From contig QKIM01000664.1 of the NCBI GenBank assembly GCA_003249585.1, forward strand, positions 1-6,923: DNA of 6,923 nt, in the 5' to 3' direction. Source of the DNA: Deltaproteobacteria bacterium (GTDB taxonomy: Bacteria > Myxococcota_A > Polyangia > HGW-17). Numbering within the stretch: position 1 is the stretch's first letter; every line of letters begins with the position of its first letter. Of this stretch, positions 4,983 through 6,923 are shown piece after piece. The translations under genes were made by a program, and so were the position numbers. The notes beneath the pieces are model-generated. The model saw nothing but the letters and a program-made list of their open reading frames with translations, had not been told where the DNA came from and did not search any database.

Positions 4983-5819
4983 ATGTTCAGAACGCTCTTG
5001 ATCGCTTCCATCGCCCTCGTCACGACGGCCTTCTCTGCGGCCGACGCTTCGGCCCAGGCCAGAAGGCACCGTCTCCACTCCCGCTGGATCTCCGGGGTAG
5101 GCACCAGCTACCTGACCGCCAGCGACTACGACAGCTGCTGGGCCACCTCCCAGCATCTGGTCGCCCCCTCCCAGGCCACCATCGATATCCGTTTCCGCAG
5201 CTGCCTGTCCCGCAACCGCATCCACATGCACCGCCGGCGTCACGTGCGTGCCCGCATCCGCGCCAACTGCCGCACCGAGGCCAACGCCGCAGTGCTCCCC
5301 TCCGAGATAGTGCAGCAGAACTCCTATGTGCGCTGCCTGCGTCACCGCCGCTACAACTACATCCGCAACTATCTGACCACCGTGACCTGCGGTCACCTCC
5401 TGGGCAGAGCCTATTCGCACTGCACCACCCGGTTGTATCGTGACATCTCCAAATACGGATACAGCTCCGCAGCCCACCTCAACTACCTCGACAATCTGTA
5501 CCGCACCCGCTACAGAGGGTTCAGGACCCGTCATCCCAACCACCGGTTCGTGAAGCGCTACCACAGCGTTCACCACTCCCCCCGCCGCGTGCACCCCACC
5601 CGCCGCGTGCACCCCGCTCCCCGCCACGCCGTACGCAACAGTGTCCGTCGTGAGGTCCGTCGCGAGGTCCGCCGCCAGGTTCGCCGCGAGGCCCGCAAGG
5701 AGGCCCGCAAAGAGGCCCGTCGCCGTGCCGTGCGCAAGGCAGTGAAACGCGAGGTCCGCAAAGAGCGTCGTCGCGCCGTGAAGCGCGAAGTGCGCCGTGA
5801 CCGCCGCCGCCGCCACTGA
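4983..5819 (+). CDS. Exported Arg/His-rich protein with periodic cysteines and a charged-repeat tail, function unknown
   Basis: A 278-residue protein of no family I recognise. Residues 1-26 are a classical signal peptide (MFRTLLIASIALVTTAFS, then ASAQA before RRHR), so export across the inner membrane is likely. The mature protein is extremely basic. Six cysteines (52, 74, 96, 118, 136, 147) suggest up to three disulfides; the first four are exactly 22 apart. Segments starting at Cys52 and Cys96 share C-x7-V-x-P-S-x10-C-L, pointing to an old tandem duplication of about 44 residues. Residues 201-212 repeat RRVHPT/RRVHPA. From about 221 to the end runs a tetrad pattern such as REVR and KEAR, probably a long charged helix. 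Tight binding to DNA, RNA, phosphate-rich surface polymers or acidic proteins is plausible but unproven. It has its own strong ribosome site and ends convergent with the permease gene. Confidence 0.85.
   Translation: MFRTLLIASIALVTTAFSAADASAQARRHRLHSRWISGVGTSYLTASDYDSCWATSQHLVAPSQATIDIRFRSCLSRNRIHMHRRRHVRARIRANCRTEANAAVLPSEIVQQNSYVRCLRHRRYNYIRNYLTTVTCGHLLGRAYSHCTTRLYRDISKYGYSSAAHLNYLDNLYRTRYRGFRTRHPNHRFVKRYHSVHHSPRRVHPTRRVHPAPRHAVRNSVRREVRREVRRQVRREARKEARKEARRRAVRKAVKREVRKERRRAVKREVRRDRRRRH
5581..5616 (+). repeat. 18-bp direct repeat, two copies, encoding RRVHP
   Basis: Two adjacent 18-base copies (5581-5598 and 5599-5616) are near-identical and in frame, giving RRVHPT then RRVHPA. Confidence 0.8.
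5643..5726 (+). repeat. Degenerate 12-bp tandem repeat encoding (V/A)R(R/K)E tetrads
   Basis: Successive 12-base units of the form CGY-GAG-GYC-CGY run in frame and encode VRREVRREVRRQVRREARKE and onward. Later units to the stop codon are more diverged. Confidence 0.75.
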
Positions 5820-5880
5820 TCCGCTCCTCGACCTGGCTCCCCCTTCCCATATCCTCATATGATACACCGACAGTAATCAG

Positions 5881-5897
5881 GGTCGTCACAAACGACC
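5881..5897. terminator. Hairpin in the convergent intergenic region, candidate two-way terminator
   Basis: GGTCGT and ACGACC form a perfect six-base stem around CACAA, between two convergent genes. No T-run follows on either strand, so intrinsic termination is uncertain. Confidence 0.4.
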
Positions 5898-5898
5898 G

Positions 5899-5919
5899 CC
5901 GGAACCTCGCGGTCTCCGG
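5899..5919. terminator. GC-rich hairpin just beyond the permease stop
   Basis: CCGGAACC pairs with GGT-C-TCCGG around a TCGC loop, an eight-base stem with one bulged C (5914). On the minus strand it begins four bases after the permease stop codon, directly followed by the 5881-5897 hairpin. The position suits a 3' end or mRNA-stabilising structure; a T-run is lacking. Confidence 0.4.
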
Positions 5920-5922
5920 GGT

Positions 5923-6923
5923 CTACCGGTTGCCCTCGGCGGCCCGTTTCCGGGCCCGGATGAACAGGTAGGCGGGGTAGCCCAGGGCCGTGATGACCAC
6001 GCCGGCGATGGCCTCCCGGCGGGACTTGGCGCCGTAGAACTGGAAGGCCGCCACGGCGAGGCAGAAGAGGATGAAGAGGGCAGGGGTCACGGGGTAGCCC
6101 CAGGTCTTGTAGGGGCGGGCCAGCTCGGGGCGCCGGGCGCGCAGGACCATGGTGGCCGAGACCGTGAGGGCCGAGAAGAGCAGCATGACCATGACCGTAT
6201 AGTTCACCAGCTGTTCGAACTTGCCGCTGAGCACCAGGATCGTGGCGAGGCCGGCCTGAACCCACAGCGCCGTGGCGGGGGTGCCGAACCGCTCTGATTT
6301 GGTGCCCAGGGAGGAGAAGGCCAGACCGTGTCCGGCCATGGCGTAGCTGATACGACCACCGGCGAGGATGGTGGCGTTGAGGCTGCCGATGATGGCCAGG
6401 CCGATGACCAGCGTGAAGAGGATGCCGGCGCTGGCGCCGAAGAGGCGCCCGAGGGCCACGCCGGGGAGGAAGGGGATGCTCCCCATGGAGGCCACGGGGA
6501 CGGCCTTCACGAAGACCCCGAGGACCACGATGTACAGAAGGATGGCCCCGGCCGTGCCGATGATGAGGGAGCGGGGGATGTTGCGTCCCGGGTTGGCGAT
6601 CTCGCCGCCGATGTAGGTGGTGACGTTCCAGCCGGCGTAGGCGAAGAAGACGGGCACCAGGGCGGGGAAGATGCCCAGGATGGGGTTGGTGGACAGGTCT
6701 GCGGCGGCGGGCGGTGTGGGCCCGGAGGGCGTAATGAAGATGGCCGCCACGCCGGCGATGATCATGAGCACCACGGGAGCGGCGATGACCGAGGTCTGCA
6801 CCCAGCCCGTGACCCGCGCGCCCAGGTGGTTGATGGCGGTGATGAGGGCGATGACCCCCACGGCCATGACCTGAGCCCAGGTGAGGACATAGTGGTAGCT
6901 CCCGATGTGGGTGGAGAGGGCCG
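5923..6923 (-). CDS. APC-family amino acid permease, N-terminus cut by the window edge
   Basis: An inner-membrane transporter of the amino acid-polyamine-organocation superfamily, importing or exchanging amino acids; the substrate cannot be told. The frame is open to the right edge (first full codon 6921-6919), giving 332 residues in the window. The upstream residues (ALSTHIGSYHYVLTWAQV) read as protein, so the ATG at 6867 is internal. The family hallmark FFAYAGWN followed by GEIANPGRNIPRS is at about 92-99 and 106-118 of the visible part. LNATILAGGRISYAMA, GTPATALWVQ and the C-terminal RPYKTWGYPVTPALF are also typical. About nine hydrophobic segments are seen. Compared with usual lengths of about 430-480, roughly the first 100-150 residues are missing. 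It ends KRAAEGNR and converges on the secreted-protein gene; its promoter is outside the window. Confidence 0.9.
   Translation of the reverse strand, partial: ALSTHIGSYHYVLTWAQVMAVGVIALITAINHLGARVTGWVQTSVIAAPVVLMIIAGVAAIFITPSGPTPPAAADLSTNPILGIFPALVPVFFAYAGWNVTTYIGGEIANPGRNIPRSLIIGTAGAILLYIVVLGVFVKAVPVASMGSIPFLPGVALGRLFGASAGILFTLVIGLAIIGSLNATILAGGRISYAMAGHGLAFSSLGTKSERFGTPATALWVQAGLATILVLSGKFEQLVNYTVMVMLLFSALTVSATMVLRARRPELARPYKTWGYPVTPALFILFCLAVAAFQFYGAKSRREAIAGVVITALGYPAYLFIRARKRAAEGNR

Noticed and set aside
4944..5867. Minus-strand ORF (307 codons), Ala/Gly/Val-rich, opposite the secreted protein
   Set aside because: It looks membrane-like only because it mirrors Arg/Ala/Val codons. The plus strand has a perfect ribosome site, a signal peptide and ordered cysteines.

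Overview
The window is GC-rich, with strong G/C preference at third codon positions, E. coli-like -35/-10 promoters and good Shine-Dalgarno sites before several genes. This suggests a high-GC Gram-negative bacterium. A putative lipoprotein, a zinc-ribbon membrane protein and a secreted Arg/His-rich protein would fit a deltaproteobacterial or myxobacterial-type genome. That placement is inference; no marker gene here fixes the taxon.

Layout, left to right. Bases 1-657 hold a probable plus-strand hypothetical lipoprotein with a Gly-Pro-Ser repeat tail; its start is uncertain and its frame is open to the left edge. Bases 658-941 are an AT-richer leader with a near-consensus sigma-70 promoter and a possible leaderless 27-codon ORF. 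Bases 942-2219 encode a MATE-family efflux transporter whose first helix lacks a normal start. Bases 2220-2295 carry a second promoter touching a 14-bp perfect palindrome. Bases 2296-3357 encode a zinc-ribbon, single-pass membrane protein of unknown function. Bases 3453-4739 encode a MurA-family enolpyruvyl transferase with Asp in place of the catalytic-loop Cys, the change linked to intrinsic fosfomycin resistance. Bases 4740-4982 are an AT-rich intergenic leader with hairpins. Bases 4983-5819 encode an exported, very basic protein with regularly spaced cysteines. Bases 5820-5922 separate it from a convergent, window-truncated APC-family amino-acid permease (5923-6923, minus strand).

The four plus-strand genes from MATE to the secreted protein have gaps of 76, 95 and 243 bases. 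At least two have their own promoter-like signals, so they look more like independent transcription units than a tight operon. No defence system, CRISPR array, insertion sequence, tRNA or rRNA is visible. The points most worth a second look are the MATE 5' end (leaderless ORF ending CCC-TAA, no in-frame start, possible one-base shift), the Asp-type divergent MurA, and the secreted protein with four cysteines exactly 22 residues apart and a charged tetrad tail.
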